Shown: positions 52,781 through 62,499, counted from the stretch's first letter. The stretch is DNA of 64,000 nucleotides from Nitrospirota bacterium (GCA_029261195.1 JAJDBU010000072.1:1-64000); one strand, 5' to 3'. Notes: generated by a model not told the origin, from the letters alone. Numbers and translations: made by a program.

Positions 52781-53526
52781 TTCACTGCGATATCCTCACT
52801 CTATTTCCAGGGATGCTCGAACCGATTTTTGGACAGAGCATCTTAAAACGAGCAATCGACAAAGGGCTCCTCAATGTTTGCATTCGTGACCTGCGTGATT
52901 TTGCCTACGACAAGCATCGTGTGACAGATGATGTGCCTTACGGCGGCGGTGGCGGGATGCTCTTAAAACCCGAACCCATTTTTGCTGCCCTGGATCTTAT
53001 CCGGGAGGAAAGAGGTGAGATTCGTGTGATTCTTCCCTCACCGCAGGGAAAGCATTTTGATCAGACTTTGGCAGAGGACTTTTCCAATGAGAAGCTGCCC
53101 CTGGTTTTTATTTGCGGACATTACGAAGGGATTGATGCGCGAGTGAACGACGGAATATCGCTCGAAGAGGTTTCTGTTGGAGATTATATCCTGACCGGGG
53201 GAGAGATACCGGCTGCCTTGATGATTGATGCGGCGGTCAGACTGGTTCCGGGCGTTCTTGGCGGGGCGCTTTCTGCTCAGGAAGAATCTTTTTCCACCTC
53301 ACTTTTAGAACACCCGCACTACACACGACCTTTTGAATACAGAGGCATGAAAGTGCCGGAGATTCTCACCTCCGGTCACCACTCAAAGATTCAAGGCTGG
53401 CGTCGGGAGAAGTCCTTGATCAATACCCTGGAAAAGCGACCCGATTTGTTGGAAGAAGCCCCTTTAACAAAGGCGGAGAGGCTTTGGGTCGCGGGGCTTG
53501 ACCTTGAGCAAGAGGGTTTGAGGTGA
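52777..53526 (+). CDS. trmD: tRNA (guanine-N1)-methyltransferase
   Basis: A 249-residue SPOUT methyltransferase making m1G37 in tRNA, which prevents frameshifting. DILTLFPGMLEPIFGQSILKRA, the GGGGGMLLKPEP loop, LVFICGHYEGIDARV and GDYILTGGEIPALMIDA (trefoil knot) are diagnostic. Starts with GTG overlapping the rimM stop by 4 bases. Confidence 0.96.
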   Translation: MIHCDILTLFPGMLEPIFGQSILKRAIDKGLLNVCIRDLRDFAYDKHRVTDDVPYGGGGGMLLKPEPIFAALDLIREERGEIRVILPSPQGKHFDQTLAEDFSNEKLPLVFICGHYEGIDARVNDGISLEEVSVGDYILTGGEIPAALMIDAAVRLVPGVLGGALSAQEESFSTSLLEHPHYTRPFEYRGMKVPEILTSGHHSKIQGWRREKSLINTLEKRPDLLEEAPLTKAERLWVAGLDLEQEGLR

Positions 53527-53618
53527 GTGAAAAATCACATTGAAGTTTATTCTAAGAATGAATCAATCTGGAGCACTTTAAAAGTAATCTAATAGACCAA
53601 GAGGGAGAAATAGAAAAA

Positions 53619-54056
53619 ATGAATCGGCTTGAGCAAATTGAACAGGGTTATTTAAAAAAAGACGTCCCTAAAGTGATCATCGGTAGCACAGTGAGAGTAC
53701 ACGTTCGCATCAAAGAAGGGGAAAAGGAGCGCATCCAGATTTATGAAGGGGTCGTCATCCGAAAAAAAGGCGGGAGTAATCGGGAAACCTTTACGGTGAG
53801 AAAGGTTTCTTACGGGATCGGCGTCGAGCGGATTTTCCCGCTTCATTCTCCTTTTGTGACCCAGGTGGAGACCATTCGTGAAGGGAAGGTTCGGCGGGCG
53901 AAACTCTATTATATCCGAACAAGAACCGGTAAAGCCGCCCGGATTCCAGAGAAAGAACGCGTCTATGCCACCAAGAAGAAGAAAGGCCCTGCGACCACAC
54001 AGTCTGTTCAGCTTGCCCCGCCAGCTGCGGCCCCGGAAGCGGATACGCCTTCATAA
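53619..54056 (+). CDS. rplS: 50S ribosomal protein L19
   Basis: The first 115 residues are L19 ([59 protein letters not shown]). The remaining tail (about 30 residues, [27 protein letters not shown]) is Ala/Pro-rich and longer than usual. Length for the family is about 115-120 residues. Confidence 0.96.
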   Translation: MNRLEQIEQGYLKKDVPKVIIGSTVRVHVRIKEGEKERIQIYEGVVIRKKGGSNRETFTVRKVSYGIGVERIFPLHSPFVTQVETIREGKVRRAKLYYIRTRTGKAARIPEKERVYATKKKKGPATTQSVQLAPPAAAPEADTPS

Positions 54057-54100
54057 ACTTAAATCCTCAACAAGCTGAGGAGATCCGTCAGTCTTTGACG

Positions 54101-54706
54101 ATGACCTCGAATGAAGAGAGACTTTATGCCGCTGGGCGCCGGACGGTCTGCGGCATTGATGAGGCGGGCCGTGGCCCGCTTGCAGGTCCCGTGGTTGCGG
54201 CAGCGGTTGTTCTGCCGCAAGCCCCTGTTTTAGCTCAAGACGATCTCCTCCTCGGACTGATGGATTCAAAAAAACTGAGCCCACGGAAACGGGACCGGTT
54301 TTTTGAACAAATTTCACAGACGGCCCGATCCATCGGAATCGGGGTCGTCGAACACGAGACAATTGACCACATCAACATCCTGCAGGCGACAATTCTTGCG
54401 ATGCAGCGAGCTGTTGAGGGACTTCACCTCCCCGCCGATTACCTGCTCATTGATGCCCTCAAGCTACCTGAAATTGATATCCCTCAAGAGGGAATTATTC
54501 ATGGAGATGATCTGTCCCTCAGTATCGCTGCTGCGTCTGTCATTGCGAAAGTAACACGGGATCGGCTGATGCTGAAATACCATAGGCTCTTCCCGAAATA
54601 TGGATTTGATCGACATAAAGGTTACGGAACTCCGGAGCATTTAGAGAAGATCAAGTCCTTCGGCCCGTGCCGGATTCACAGAAAGACCTTTCGAGGGGTG
54701 ACATGA
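54101..54706 (+). CDS. rnhB: Ribonuclease HII
   Basis: About 201 residues from the ATG at 54101 (the track uses a TTG two codons earlier). It removes ribonucleotides from DNA and RNA primers. CGIDEAGRGPLAGPVV carries two catalytic acids, LMDSKKLSPRKRDRFF and LIDALKLPE follow, and GDDLSLSIAAASVIAKVTRDRLM and FPKYGFDRHKGYGTPEHLE complete the fold. Its stop overlaps the yraN start (ATGA). Confidence 0.95.
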   Translation: MTSNEERLYAAGRRTVCGIDEAGRGPLAGPVVAAAVVLPQAPVLAQDDLLLGLMDSKKLSPRKRDRFFEQISQTARSIGIGVVEHETIDHINILQATILAMQRAVEGLHLPADYLLIDALKLPEIDIPQEGIIHGDDLSLSIAAASVIAKVTRDRLMLKYHRLFPKYGFDRHKGYGTPEHLEKIKSFGPCRIHRKTFRGVT

Positions 54707-55065
54707 CTCTAAGCGGAGCAGAAGGTGAATCCTTTGCCGCGAACTATTTAATTAAAAATGGCTACCGAATCTTGGAACGGAACTTCCGTACCTCACTCGG
54801 AGAGATCGATATCATTGCGCGTGATGGAGAAACCCTCGTCTTTATTGAAGTTAAAGCACGGTCGAGCACTCGTTTCGGGCCGCCGCAGTTGGCTGTTGAT
54901 CACCGTAAACAAGTCAAAATCACCCGTGTTGCCCTGGCCTATCTCAGTCAAAAAAAAGACCCCCCCGGCCTCTGCAGATTTGATGTCCTTGCCCTTCGGA
55001 AAGATCAAGGAAATTTTAAAATTGAGCTGATCCGGAATGCCTTTGACGGAGTCTTTTACCCGTGA
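54703..55065 (+). CDS. yraN: YraN/UPF0102-family endonuclease-like protein
   Basis: About 120 residues from the ATG at 54703, which overlaps the rnhB stop and has GAGGGG upstream. GEIDIIARDGETLVFIEVKARSS is the PD-(D/E)XK nuclease-like signature of UPF0102. Function is not firmly established; it is commonly found next to rnhB. The next gene starts within its stop codon. Confidence 0.92.
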   Translation: MTLSGAEGESFAANYLIKNGYRILERNFRTSLGEIDIIARDGETLVFIEVKARSSTRFGPPQLAVDHRKQVKITRVALAYLSQKKDPPGLCRFDVLALRKDQGNFKIELIRNAFDGVFYP

Positions 55066-55478
55066 AAATGTCAATGGGAATGAACACCAATGTGAAGTAC
55101 AAAGGACGGGTCTATCACATTCAAACGGAGGACGGCGGAGAGGATAACCCGAGCATCGCAACGTTGCTGTTCAAGGACGGAGGGGCGGTTGCATCTGCAA
55201 AAAAAAGGGATTATGTCGACTTGCTTCAGAGCGATTCCTGCAGGGAAACCGTTGCGGCTTTGATGAAGGAACAGCATAAAACAATGATCAGAAAGCTGGT
55301 GCGAGGGGAAATAGAAGGTCTCGACACGCTTGAGCAGGAGGATCCCCTTCAAACGGTGTTTGTAAAAGATGTGCCGGAAGCAGAGCAGGTTGATCGCTTG
55401 GTGCTCAGCGGAGATGAAAAGGATCTCGATGCCTTGATTCTTGAGTATCTGGCGAAAAGGGATGGCAATGTCGCTTGA
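55062..55478 (+). CDS. Conserved protein of unknown function
   Basis: A 138-residue soluble protein starting with GTG overlapping the yraN stop by 4 bases, or with one of three ATGs at 55068, 55074 or 55080. The start, GMNTNVKYKGRVYHIQTEDGG, is a recurring N-terminal pattern (NVxYKGxVYHxQTEDxG) in proteins of Deltaproteobacteria and related groups, as I recall. The rest is helical, with many acidic residues. No enzyme motif is seen. Confidence 0.75.
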   Translation: MKMSMGMNTNVKYKGRVYHIQTEDGGEDNPSIATLLFKDGGAVASAKKRDYVDLLQSDSCRETVAALMKEQHKTMIRKLVRGEIEGLDTLEQEDPLQTVFVKDVPEAEQVDRLVLSGDEKDLDALILEYLAKRDGNVA

Positions 55479-55592
55479 TCTACTACCCTTTCGCATACTT
55501 ATATTTCCCCCCAACTCATGCTTATCTTTACATTTCCACCCTCCGCATCATAAAATCATTCAATTTTAATTACCTCTTTTTCTGGAATTTTT

Positions 55593-56261
55593 ATGATTCA
55601 GATGTACCATGTCTATAAATATTTTCGAAAAGACTTTGTCGCCTTAAATGATCTGAACCTGAAGATTGAGAAGGGGGAATTTGTTTTTGTCATGGGCGCT
55701 AGCGGAGCGGGAAAGACGACGCTGCTCAAGCTCCTCTTTTGTCAGGAACGGGCGGATGAGGGACAGGTCATTATCGGTGGACAGAATATCTCACGTCTTA
55801 CGGAGGCGGATATTCCCTATCTTCGCCGGAAGATCGGTTTTGTTTTTCAAGATTTTAAGCTGATTCAACGCAAGACGGTCTTTGAGAATGTTGCCCTGCC
55901 TTTAGAAATCAGCGGTATGACGAGAGCCGACATTAAAAAACGAGTCAATGATGTGCTCAAGCAGGTCCGAATTGAACATCGCCATGATCACCGTCCTTCC
56001 TATCTGTCGGGCGGAGAACAACAACGGGTTGCCATTGCACGTGCCCTTGTGAATCGCCCCGCAATCCTGCTGGCTGACGAACCGACCGGTAACCTTGATG
56101 ATGATCTTTCACTCGACATTGTCGAACTACTTCGAAATATTCATACCACCGGCACCACCGTGATTGTCGCAACACATGATCGACATCTCTTTTCAAAGGT
56201 CATTCGGAGAACCCTTGTATTGAGCAAGGGCACTATCGTCTCGGACGGCCTGCCCGCATGA
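55593..56261 (+). CDS. ftsE: Cell-division ATP-binding protein FtsE
   Basis: A 222-residue ABC ATPase. [15 protein letters not shown] (Walker A), [23 protein letters not shown] (the FtsE Q-loop region), [16 protein letters not shown] (signature) and [15 protein letters not shown] (Walker B) are complete. With FtsX it links the divisome to cell-wall hydrolysis. Its stop overlaps the ftsX start (ATGA). Confidence 0.95.
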   Translation: MIQMYHVYKYFRKDFVALNDLNLKIEKGEFVFVMGASGAGKTTLLKLLFCQERADEGQVIIGGQNISRLTEADIPYLRRKIGFVFQDFKLIQRKTVFENVALPLEISGMTRADIKKRVNDVLKQVRIEHRHDHRPSYLSGGEQQRVAIARALVNRPAILLADEPTGNLDDDLSLDIVELLRNIHTTGTTVIVATHDRHLFSKVIRRTLVLSKGTIVSDGLPA

Positions 56262-58420
56262 AGTCGTTTTTCTATCACCTGAAGTCGGCGCTTGAGAACA
56301 TCAAGCTCAATCAGACCATGGCTTTTTTTTCCCTCGTTTCTTTAAGTCTCACCCTGATGCTCTTCGGCATCTTCCTGTTGTTTTATTACAATGTGCAGGA
56401 TTTTGTTCAAATCATGCGGGAGAGTGTTCAATTCAGTATCTATCTCAGAGAAGAGAGCTCAAAAGGAAAGCGTTCAGAGAAAACGGTGCAGACGCCGTTA
56501 GTTAGAGCCATTGAGGCGGACCTGAAAAATGATGTCCGTATTGCTTCCTTTATCTATATTTCAAAAGAGGAGGCGCTTGAAACTTTTAACACCGCTTTTC
56601 AAGATAAAGCCTTGCTGGAACGCCTGGGCGAAAACCCCTTCCCCGCCTCCTTTGAAGTCAAGGTCAAGGCATTACACCAGGAGCCAGAAAAGATGAAGGG
56701 CATTATTGAGCATTTTGAAGCGATGCCTGCGGTCGAAGAGGTACGCTACGGTTCAGAATGGCTCAATAACCTTTTGACTTTCCTGAAGTTTTTGAAGGCG
56801 ATGGGCATTGGCATCGGAGCTTTTCTTGCTCTCACCGTCACAAGTAATATTGCCAACACCATTAGACTTCACTTTTATAACCGACGGGAAGAGATTGAAA
56901 TCATGAAGCTGATCGGGGCGACTCATGGTTTTATTAAAATTCCTTTTGTCCTGGAAGGGCTGTTCATGGGGGGCATCAGTGGGCTCTTTTCCCTTCTTTT
57001 TCTCTTCCTGGGCTTTGAGTACTCAAAGGACTACATGCTCTCGATTGTCGGAGCGATGGGGAGAAATCAGGGACTACAATTTTTACCTGTGAATACTTTG
57101 ATCGGCCTGATTCTCTTCGGATCGCTACTCGGAGGTGCTGGCAGCTTCATTTCCTTAAGCCACCTATTGACGCTGAGAAACCCGGAATTAGCGAGGAAAA
57201 AATTTAGAAGCGGGAATCCGCTTCTTTTGTTTGTGACTCTCATCATTGCTTGTGTGTGTTTTTTTCTGATTTTTATGCCGCCATTGAGCGAAGCAAAAAA
57301 GACATCGACTCAAGGGATAGTCAGTTTAAGAAAACAAATTCAAAAGGAAAGGTCGGCACTCAAAAAATTAGAATCGGAAATCAAAAACAAGAAAGAAAAA
57401 CAGCGCAAGGCAAAAAAAAAAGAACGGTCAATTCTTTCCGACTTGGAAAGGATTGACCGACGTTCGAGGCTTTACCGGAAAGAAGCGCATCTCCTCGAAG
57501 CCGAAATTAGCGAGAAGGAAGAGGAAGAAACTTCACTTGTATCAAAAATCAGCATCCTGAAGACAGAGATTGAAACCAGCCGTCAATTGATTTCAAAACG
57601 CTTGACTACCCTCTACAAAGAAAAACAATCGGGGGGACTGAAGATCCTGTTCTCCTCTAAGGACTATCCCGATCTGCTCAGAACTCTCTATTACCTGAAT
57701 ACCGCTGCAAAAAAAGAGGACGAAATCCTCTCTGAATTTAAAATAAACCATGTCGAATTGTCGGGAGAAAAAGACCGTTTGCAGGAGGTCAAAGGCAGCT
57801 TGCTCGAAGATCGTAGCGCCCTTGCTAAGAAGCTTTCGGAGAGTCGGACAGAGAGGAGACAAAAAAAACGGCTCTTGACCCGGGTACAACGAGAACGGAC
57901 ACTCTACAAAAGGGCGATTTTAGAAATGACCGGGGCGTCTCAGCAGGTGCGTTCATTGATCGCTCGACTTCAAAAAGAGAAAAAAACAGAGTCTACAAGT
58001 CCGACCGTAAAATTTTCAATGGCCAGGGGTCGGCTGACTTGGCCGAATGAGGGGAAAATTGTCAGTCGCTACGGGCGGCAGAAGCACCCGAAGTTTGACA
58101 CTATCATCAACAAGAAAGGGATCGAAATCTCTCCCGGCAAAGGGAATGTCGTCAGAAATATATTTGACGGCACCGTCGTTTACGCTGACTGGTTTCGAGG
58201 CTACGGCATGATGATCATGATTGATCACGGAGAAAATTATTATTCCCTCTATGCTCATCTGGAAAAACTGTTGGTTGGCATCGGCGACCGGATCAAGACA
58301 AGGCGTGTCATCGGTCAAATCGGTGGGACAGGGCTTTCACAGGGCTCAAAGCTCTATTTCGAAATCAGATACCAGGGGAAGCCGATCAATCCGACGACCT
58401 GGCTGAAAAAAAGGGGTTAG
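56258..58420 (+). CDS. ftsX: FtsX fused to an EnvC-type amidase activator
   Basis: A 720-residue fusion. Residues 1-315 are a full FtsX: first helix about 21-43, an extracellular loop and three helices (VTSNIANTIRLHFYNRREEIEIMKLIGAT, FLFLGFEYS, VNTLIGLILFGS). Then NPLLLFVTLIIACVCFFLIF looks like the signal peptide of a separate protein and here makes a fifth helix, so the rest is periplasmic: a Lys/Glu-rich coiled coil (about 345-575) and a LytM/M23 domain (about 600-720). The LytM zinc ligands are lost: NKKGIEIS for HxGxD and KLYFE for HLHFE. It is therefore a non-catalytic activator like EnvC. FtsX and EnvC are normally two proteins. Confidence 0.9.
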   Translation: MKSFFYHLKSALENIKLNQTMAFFSLVSLSLTLMLFGIFLLFYYNVQDFVQIMRESVQFSIYLREESSKGKRSEKTVQTPLVRAIEADLKNDVRIASFIYISKEEALETFNTAFQDKALLERLGENPFPASFEVKVKALHQEPEKMKGIIEHFEAMPAVEEVRYGSEWLNNLLTFLKFLKAMGIGIGAFLALTVTSNIANTIRLHFYNRREEIEIMKLIGATHGFIKIPFVLEGLFMGGISGLFSLLFLFLGFEYSKDYMLSIVGAMGRNQGLQFLPVNTLIGLILFGSLLGGAGSFISLSHLLTLRNPELARKKFRSGNPLLLFVTLIIACVCFFLIFMPPLSEAKKTSTQGIVSLRKQIQKERSALKKLESEIKNKKEKQRKAKKKERSILSDLERIDRRSRLYRKEAHLLEAEISEKEEEETSLVSKISILKTEIETSRQLISKRLTTLYKEKQSGGLKILFSSKDYPDLLRTLYYLNTAAKKEDEILSEFKINHVELSGEKDRLQEVKGSLLEDRSALAKKLSESRTERRQKKRLLTRVQRERTLYKRAILEMTGASQQVRSLIARLQKEKKTESTSPTVKFSMARGRLTWPNEGKIVSRYGRQKHPKFDTIINKKGIEISPGKGNVVRNIFDGTVVYADWFRGYGMMIMIDHGENYYSLYAHLEKLLVGIGDRIKTRRVIGQIGGTGLSQGSKLYFEIRYQGKPINPTTWLKKRG
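57197..57228 (+). other. A6 run and stem-loop at the FtsX/EnvC junction (possible frameshift or slippage site)
   Basis: Codons 314-315 are AAA AAA in an A6 run, followed by TTTAGAAGC. Four bases after the run a 7-bp stem begins (GAAGCGG-GAAT-CCGCTTC) and a T4 run follows. A -1 shift or one extra A would give Ile then TAG and release FtsX exactly before the EnvC part. Layout resembles the dnaX-type A-run plus hairpin, but no downstream or upstream signals beyond these were found, and an assembly error in the run would look the same. Confidence 0.35.
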
Positions 58421-58530
58421 GATATAATGGCTTTATGTTAAAGTGTGCTGAATTATTGCACGATGATTCTATTTTTTGATGACATTATGGTATTTTCATG
58501 AGCAGTTTGAAGGACTTGGAGGATAAAAAA

Positions 58531-59901
58531 ATGAAGTTTATCAAGAAGATACGAGTTACTTTTTTGCTCACAGCCATTTTTGGCACAATCGCAATGACCC
58601 TTTTTGTCGGGAAGGGACTGGAGACAAAGGTCTCAGCGGAGACAGAGCAATATAAAGATCTTAAAATTTTTTCTGAAGTCTTGTCCTCTCTCAAAAAAAG
58701 TTATGTCGAACCGCTTGATACAAAAGATTTGGTCTATGGGGCCATCAAGGGCATGCTTGGCTCCCTCGATGCCCATTCTGCATTCATGCCTCCCGAAGTT
58801 TATAAGGAAATGCAGGTCGATACCAAGGGGGAATTCGGTGGCCTGGGGCTTCAAGTGGGCATCCGTGACAAAAGGCTTGTCGTTGTCGCTCCCATTGCCG
58901 ACACGCCCGCTGCGGAAGCGGGCTTAAAGGCGGGAGACATCATCCTTAAGGTAGACGAGGCTGAAATGACTCTAGAAACCACCCTGATGGATGCCGTGCA
59001 AATGATGCGTGGCGCAAAAGGGACTGCCGTTACGTTAACGGTTAAACGGAAATCAGAAACAAAACCGCTCACTTTCACCCTCATCAGAGCCATTATCCGT
59101 ATCAATAGCGTAAAATCGAAGGTGATTGAGGCGGGGATTGGCTACATCCATCTCAGCCAGTTTCAGGAACATTCGGCACGAGATATGAAAAAGGCTATCT
59201 CAACACTTCTGAACGAAAACATCCACTCCCTTGTCCTTGATCTCAGAAACAATCCCGGCGGGCTTTTAAATGCAGCGGTCAAGATTTCGGACCAGTTTTT
59301 GGAAAGTGGTCAATTAATTGTTTCGATCAAATCACGCGATGGGAATAAGGATGAATATACTGCAAGCAAAAATAGCGAGCTTGGCGGCATCCCGATCATT
59401 GTGCTGGTCAATGAAGGGAGCGCAAGTGCCTCAGAAATTGTCGCCGGAGCCTTGCAGGACTGGAAACGTGCCGTTGTGGTTGGCATGCAGACTTTCGGGA
59501 AAGGCTCTGTCCAGACGATTCTCCCTCTTTCGGATGGCTCAGCTTTACGCTTGACCACCGCAAAATATTATACGCCGAGCGGCCGTTCGATCCAGAACAG
59601 GGGCATCGAGCCGGACATCATTGTTCATCCGGAGGTGACTAAAACGGTGGCGACTTCACCGATTGTTCGAGAGAAAGATCTTGCGCGTCATCTTGTCAAT
59701 GAGCTTGATCCCAATGCTGACAAGACGGCTCCCTCTGCTCAATCCGAATCGGATGACGAAATCAGCCCCGAGGATTTTGATCCTTCTGTCCAGAAAGCAA
59801 ATGAAGACACTCAGTTAAAGAAGGCGATCGATCTCCTGAAGAGTTGGAGAATTTTTAAAGAGATGGATCCAATTCTCTCCGTGAAAAAGAACCTTCGGTA
59901 A
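58531..59901 (+). CDS. ctpA: C-terminal processing protease (S41)
   Basis: About 456 residues from the ATG at 58531, eight bases after GGAGG; the track starts 11 codons earlier. A signal or anchor segment (VTFLLTAIFGTIAMTLFVG) is followed by a PDZ domain (FGGLGLQVGIRDKRLVVVAP...AGLKAGDIILKVDEAEM) and the S41 core with LDLRNNPGGLL, VNEGSASASEIVAGAL (catalytic Ser) and GKGSVQTILPL (Lys). It trims periplasmic proteins; next to ftsEX and an EnvC domain it may regulate cell-wall hydrolases. The C-terminal tail of about 90 residues is acidic. Confidence 0.93.
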   Translation: MKFIKKIRVTFLLTAIFGTIAMTLFVGKGLETKVSAETEQYKDLKIFSEVLSSLKKSYVEPLDTKDLVYGAIKGMLGSLDAHSAFMPPEVYKEMQVDTKGEFGGLGLQVGIRDKRLVVVAPIADTPAAEAGLKAGDIILKVDEAEMTLETTLMDAVQMMRGAKGTAVTLTVKRKSETKPLTFTLIRAIIRINSVKSKVIEAGIGYIHLSQFQEHSARDMKKAISTLLNENIHSLVLDLRNNPGGLLNAAVKISDQFLESGQLIVSIKSRDGNKDEYTASKNSELGGIPIIVLVNEGSASASEIVAGALQDWKRAVVVGMQTFGKGSVQTILPLSDGSALRLTTAKYYTPSGRSIQNRGIEPDIIVHPEVTKTVATSPIVREKDLARHLVNELDPNADKTAPSAQSESDDEISPEDFDPSVQKANEDTQLKKAIDLLKSWRIFKEMDPILSVKKNLR

Positions 59902-59941
59902 ATTGAACGATGGCGTACCTGAACGCTTGGTCCAAGCTTGA

Positions 59942-59973
59942 GTCATTCCGGTCATCCTTTAGCCGGAATCCAT
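59942..59973. repeat. REP-like palindromic intergenic repeat, copy 3
   Basis: GTCATTCCGG ... CCGGAATCCATATG, a shorter version of the repeats at 5982 and 10052, sharing GTCATTCC and GGAATCCAT with copy 1. It lies in the 363-base gap between ctpA and groES. Apart from this repeat and the promoter at 60120, I see no gene in that gap; the 65-codon ORF spanning the repeat is not supported. Confidence 0.6.
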
Positions 59974-60119
59974 ATGATTTAGTCGTTGTATTCCCGTCGG
60001 AAGAATACAGGAGTGAGGAAAAAGTCGTAAGGCTTCAGGCGCTATATCGCTTTGAATGCCTTATTTTTTCAATGTTTTATGAAATAAAATCTCGCCTTGA
60101 AAAATAATCGCAAGTACTC

Positions 60120-60147
60120 TTGATTTACAAAAAATCATTGTTATATA
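60120..60147 (+). promoter_or_regulatory. Candidate sigma-70 promoter of groESL
   Basis: TTGATT, a 16-base spacer and TATATA lie about 120 bases upstream of groES. No CIRCE element (TTAGCACTC-N9-GAGTGCTAA) is present, so HrcA control is not indicated here. Confidence 0.5.
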
Positions 60148-60264
60148 TGCTACTGTCGCTCAAGTAAGGGCGTTCTGATTGTCAACCAAGGCGCTCGATT
60201 TTCGATCAGTTTTGGATCGTGTGAAAACTGCGTATTTTAGTAAAAACTATGAAGGAGGAGAAAA

Positions 60265-60549
60265 ATGTCGGAAGCAACTGCAACAGCGGTCAAGTTTAGA
60301 CCCCTTAAAGAGAGGGTATTTGTCAGATACGAAGCTGAGCCTGAAAAAACAGCAAGCGGACTCTACATTCCGGATGCGGCCAAGGAAAAGCCTCAAAAGG
60401 GGACCATTGAGGCGATTGGTAGCGAAGTCAAAGACGTCAAGGTTGGGGAAACCATCCTTTTTGATAAATACTCCGGCAGCAAGATCAATATTGATGACGA
60501 AGAATTCCTCATCATCAAAGAAGAAGATATTCTAGGCGTTGTCGGATAG
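60265..60549 (+). CDS. groES: Co-chaperonin GroES
   Basis: A 94-residue GroES. KFRPLKERVFVRYEAEPEKTASGLYIPD includes the mobile loop that docks on GroEL, and KVGETILFDKYSGSKINIDDEEFLIIKEEDILGVV is the roof and C-terminal strand region. GAAGGAGG precedes the ATG. groEL follows after 42 bases. Confidence 0.96.
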   Translation: MSEATATAVKFRPLKERVFVRYEAEPEKTASGLYIPDAAKEKPQKGTIEAIGSEVKDVKVGETILFDKYSGSKINIDDEEFLIIKEEDILGVVG

Positions 60550-60591
60550 ACGTATAGAAGCAAAGATAAAATTATTTCTAAGGAGGAAGAA

Positions 60592-62241
60592 ATGGCAAAG
60601 CAGATACTGTTCGGGGATGAAGCCCGTGCAAAGGTTCTTAAAGGAATCAATCAACTCAGCAACGCGGTGAAGGCAACCCTGGGACCTAAGGGCCGAAACG
60701 CCGTCATCGAGAAAAAATTCGGTGCGCCGACCATCACAAAAGACGGCGTGACTGTCGCGAAAGAGGTCGAATTACAAGATCCTTTTGAAAATATGGGCGC
60801 GCAATTGGTCAAAGAGGTTTCGAGTAAAACTTCTGATGTCGCCGGAGACGGGACAACAACAGCAACCATTCTTGCACAGGCCATCTTCAGAGAAGGTGCG
60901 AAAAACCTCAGCGCCGGTGCCAACGCAATGGAATTAAAGCGTGGGATCGACAAGGCAGTCGCTTCTGTGACGGATGAGCTGCTTGCGATGTCCAAACCGT
61001 GTCAGTCGAATAAAGAGATCTCACAAATCGGCACCATTTCAGCCAACAATGACGAAACCATTGGTGAGTTGATTGCCGAAGCAATGGAAAAGGTCGGCAA
61101 AGACGGTGTCATCACGGTCGAAGAAGCAAAGAGTGCAGAGACTTCTCTGGAAGTTGTTGAAGGCATGCAGTTTGACCGTGGATATCTTTCACCTTATTTC
61201 GTGACGGATTCCGAACGAATGGAAGTCCACCTGGACGATGCCATCATTCTCATTCACGAAAAGAAGATCTCTTCAATGAAGGACCTTCTGCCAGTACTAG
61301 AGCAGGTTGCAAAAGCAAGTCGTCCTCTGATGATTATCGCTGAAGACATTGATGGTGAAGCCCTTGCGACCCTCGTCGTGAATAAACTTCGCGGTACTTT
61401 GAATGTCGCAGCAGTCAAGGCGCCTGGTTTTGGTGACCGACGGAAGGCGATGCTTGAAGATATCGCCATCCTGACCGGTGGTCAGGTCATCTCTGAGGAT
61501 CTTGGCCTGAAACTTGAGAATATCAAGTTGGAGGATCTGGGTCGTGCAAAGCGGATTAGCATCGACAAAGACAATACGACTATCGTCGAGGGAGCGGGTG
61601 AGACCACAAAAATTCAGGCGCGCGTCAAGCAGATCAAGGCACAGGTCGAGGAGACCACCTCCGATTATGACCGTGAAAAACTCCAGGAAAGACTGGCAAA
61701 GCTGGTCGGCGGCGTTGCGGTCATCAATGTGGGTGCCGTTACCGAAACTGAGATGAAAGAGCGTAAAGCGCGTGTTGAAGATGCGCTTCATGCCACAAAG
61801 GCAGCGGTCGAAGAAGGTATTGTTGCCGGTGGCGGCGTTGCTCTCCTGCGTTGTCTTCCTGTGCTTGATAAACTTCAGCTTGAGGGTGATCAGCAGATCG
61901 GGGTTGATATTATCAGAAGAGCGATTGAAGAGCCGATTCGCCAGATTACGGCAAATGCCGGTTTAGAAAGTTCTGTCGTTGTCGATCGCGTTAAAAAAGA
62001 GAGCGGAGCCGTCGGTTTTGACGCCAACACAGAGACCTATAAAGATCTCGTTGAGGCTGGCATCATCGACCCGACCAAGGTCACACGAACCGCTTTGCAG
62101 AACGCGGCCAGTGTTTCCGGTCTGATGCTGACCACTGAAGTCATGATCGCAGACATCCCTGAAAAGAAGGATGGCGGTACGGCAATGCCTCCGGACATGG
62201 GTGGCATGGGCGGCATGGGTGGTATGGGCGGCATGATGTAG
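60592..62241 (+). CDS. groEL: Chaperonin GroEL
   Basis: A 549-residue Hsp60 with all conserved blocks: [48 protein letters not shown] (ATP site with catalytic Asp), [16 protein letters not shown], the apical [22 protein letters not shown], and a GGM-repeat tail ([15 protein letters not shown]). It refolds proteins with GroES. Complete and typical. Confidence 0.97.
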   Translation: MAKQILFGDEARAKVLKGINQLSNAVKATLGPKGRNAVIEKKFGAPTITKDGVTVAKEVELQDPFENMGAQLVKEVSSKTSDVAGDGTTTATILAQAIFREGAKNLSAGANAMELKRGIDKAVASVTDELLAMSKPCQSNKEISQIGTISANNDETIGELIAEAMEKVGKDGVITVEEAKSAETSLEVVEGMQFDRGYLSPYFVTDSERMEVHLDDAIILIHEKKISSMKDLLPVLEQVAKASRPLMIIAEDIDGEALATLVVNKLRGTLNVAAVKAPGFGDRRKAMLEDIAILTGGQVISEDLGLKLENIKLEDLGRAKRISIDKDNTTIVEGAGETTKIQARVKQIKAQVEETTSDYDREKLQERLAKLVGGVAVINVGAVTETEMKERKARVEDALHATKAAVEEGIVAGGGVALLRCLPVLDKLQLEGDQQIGVDIIRRAIEEPIRQITANAGLESSVVVDRVKKESGAVGFDANTETYKDLVEAGIIDPTKVTRTALQNAASVSGLMLTTEVMIADIPEKKDGGTAMPPDMGGMGGMGGMGGMM

Positions 62242-62281
62242 GCCTCGCTTCCCAAGCGTTCGAAGAACCATCAAGAAACAT

Positions 62282-62323
62282 AAAAAAGCCCTCTGCTGAG
62301 ATCTATCCAGCGGGGGGCTTTTT
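62282..62323 (+). terminator. Intrinsic terminator after groEL
   Basis: AAAAAAGCCCTCTGCTG and CAGCGGGGGGCTTTTT form an 11-bp GC-rich stem with G-U pairs, followed by a T5 run, 41 bases after the groEL stop. Confidence 0.9.
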
Positions 62324-62499
62324 GCGTTCTACTACTCTGAAGTCGTGATCTGCTTCCCGTTTCGACTTCAGAGTAGGGGTTTATAGCGTACAAATAAATC
62401 TTGTCAACAAAGAATCGAGGGTGTTACAATTTGCCACTTTTTCACTTGATTTTTTAAGTGCTGTTGGCGATTTTTGTAATTTGTAAAAGGGAGCAAACG

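Noticed and set aside
59910-60107. 65-codon ORF between ctpA and groES
   Set aside because: It runs across the REP-like repeat and has no ribosome site or family resemblance.
60100-60264. CIRCE or other heat-shock operator upstream of groES
   Set aside because: No TTAGCACTC-N9-GAGTGCTAA or partial match was found.
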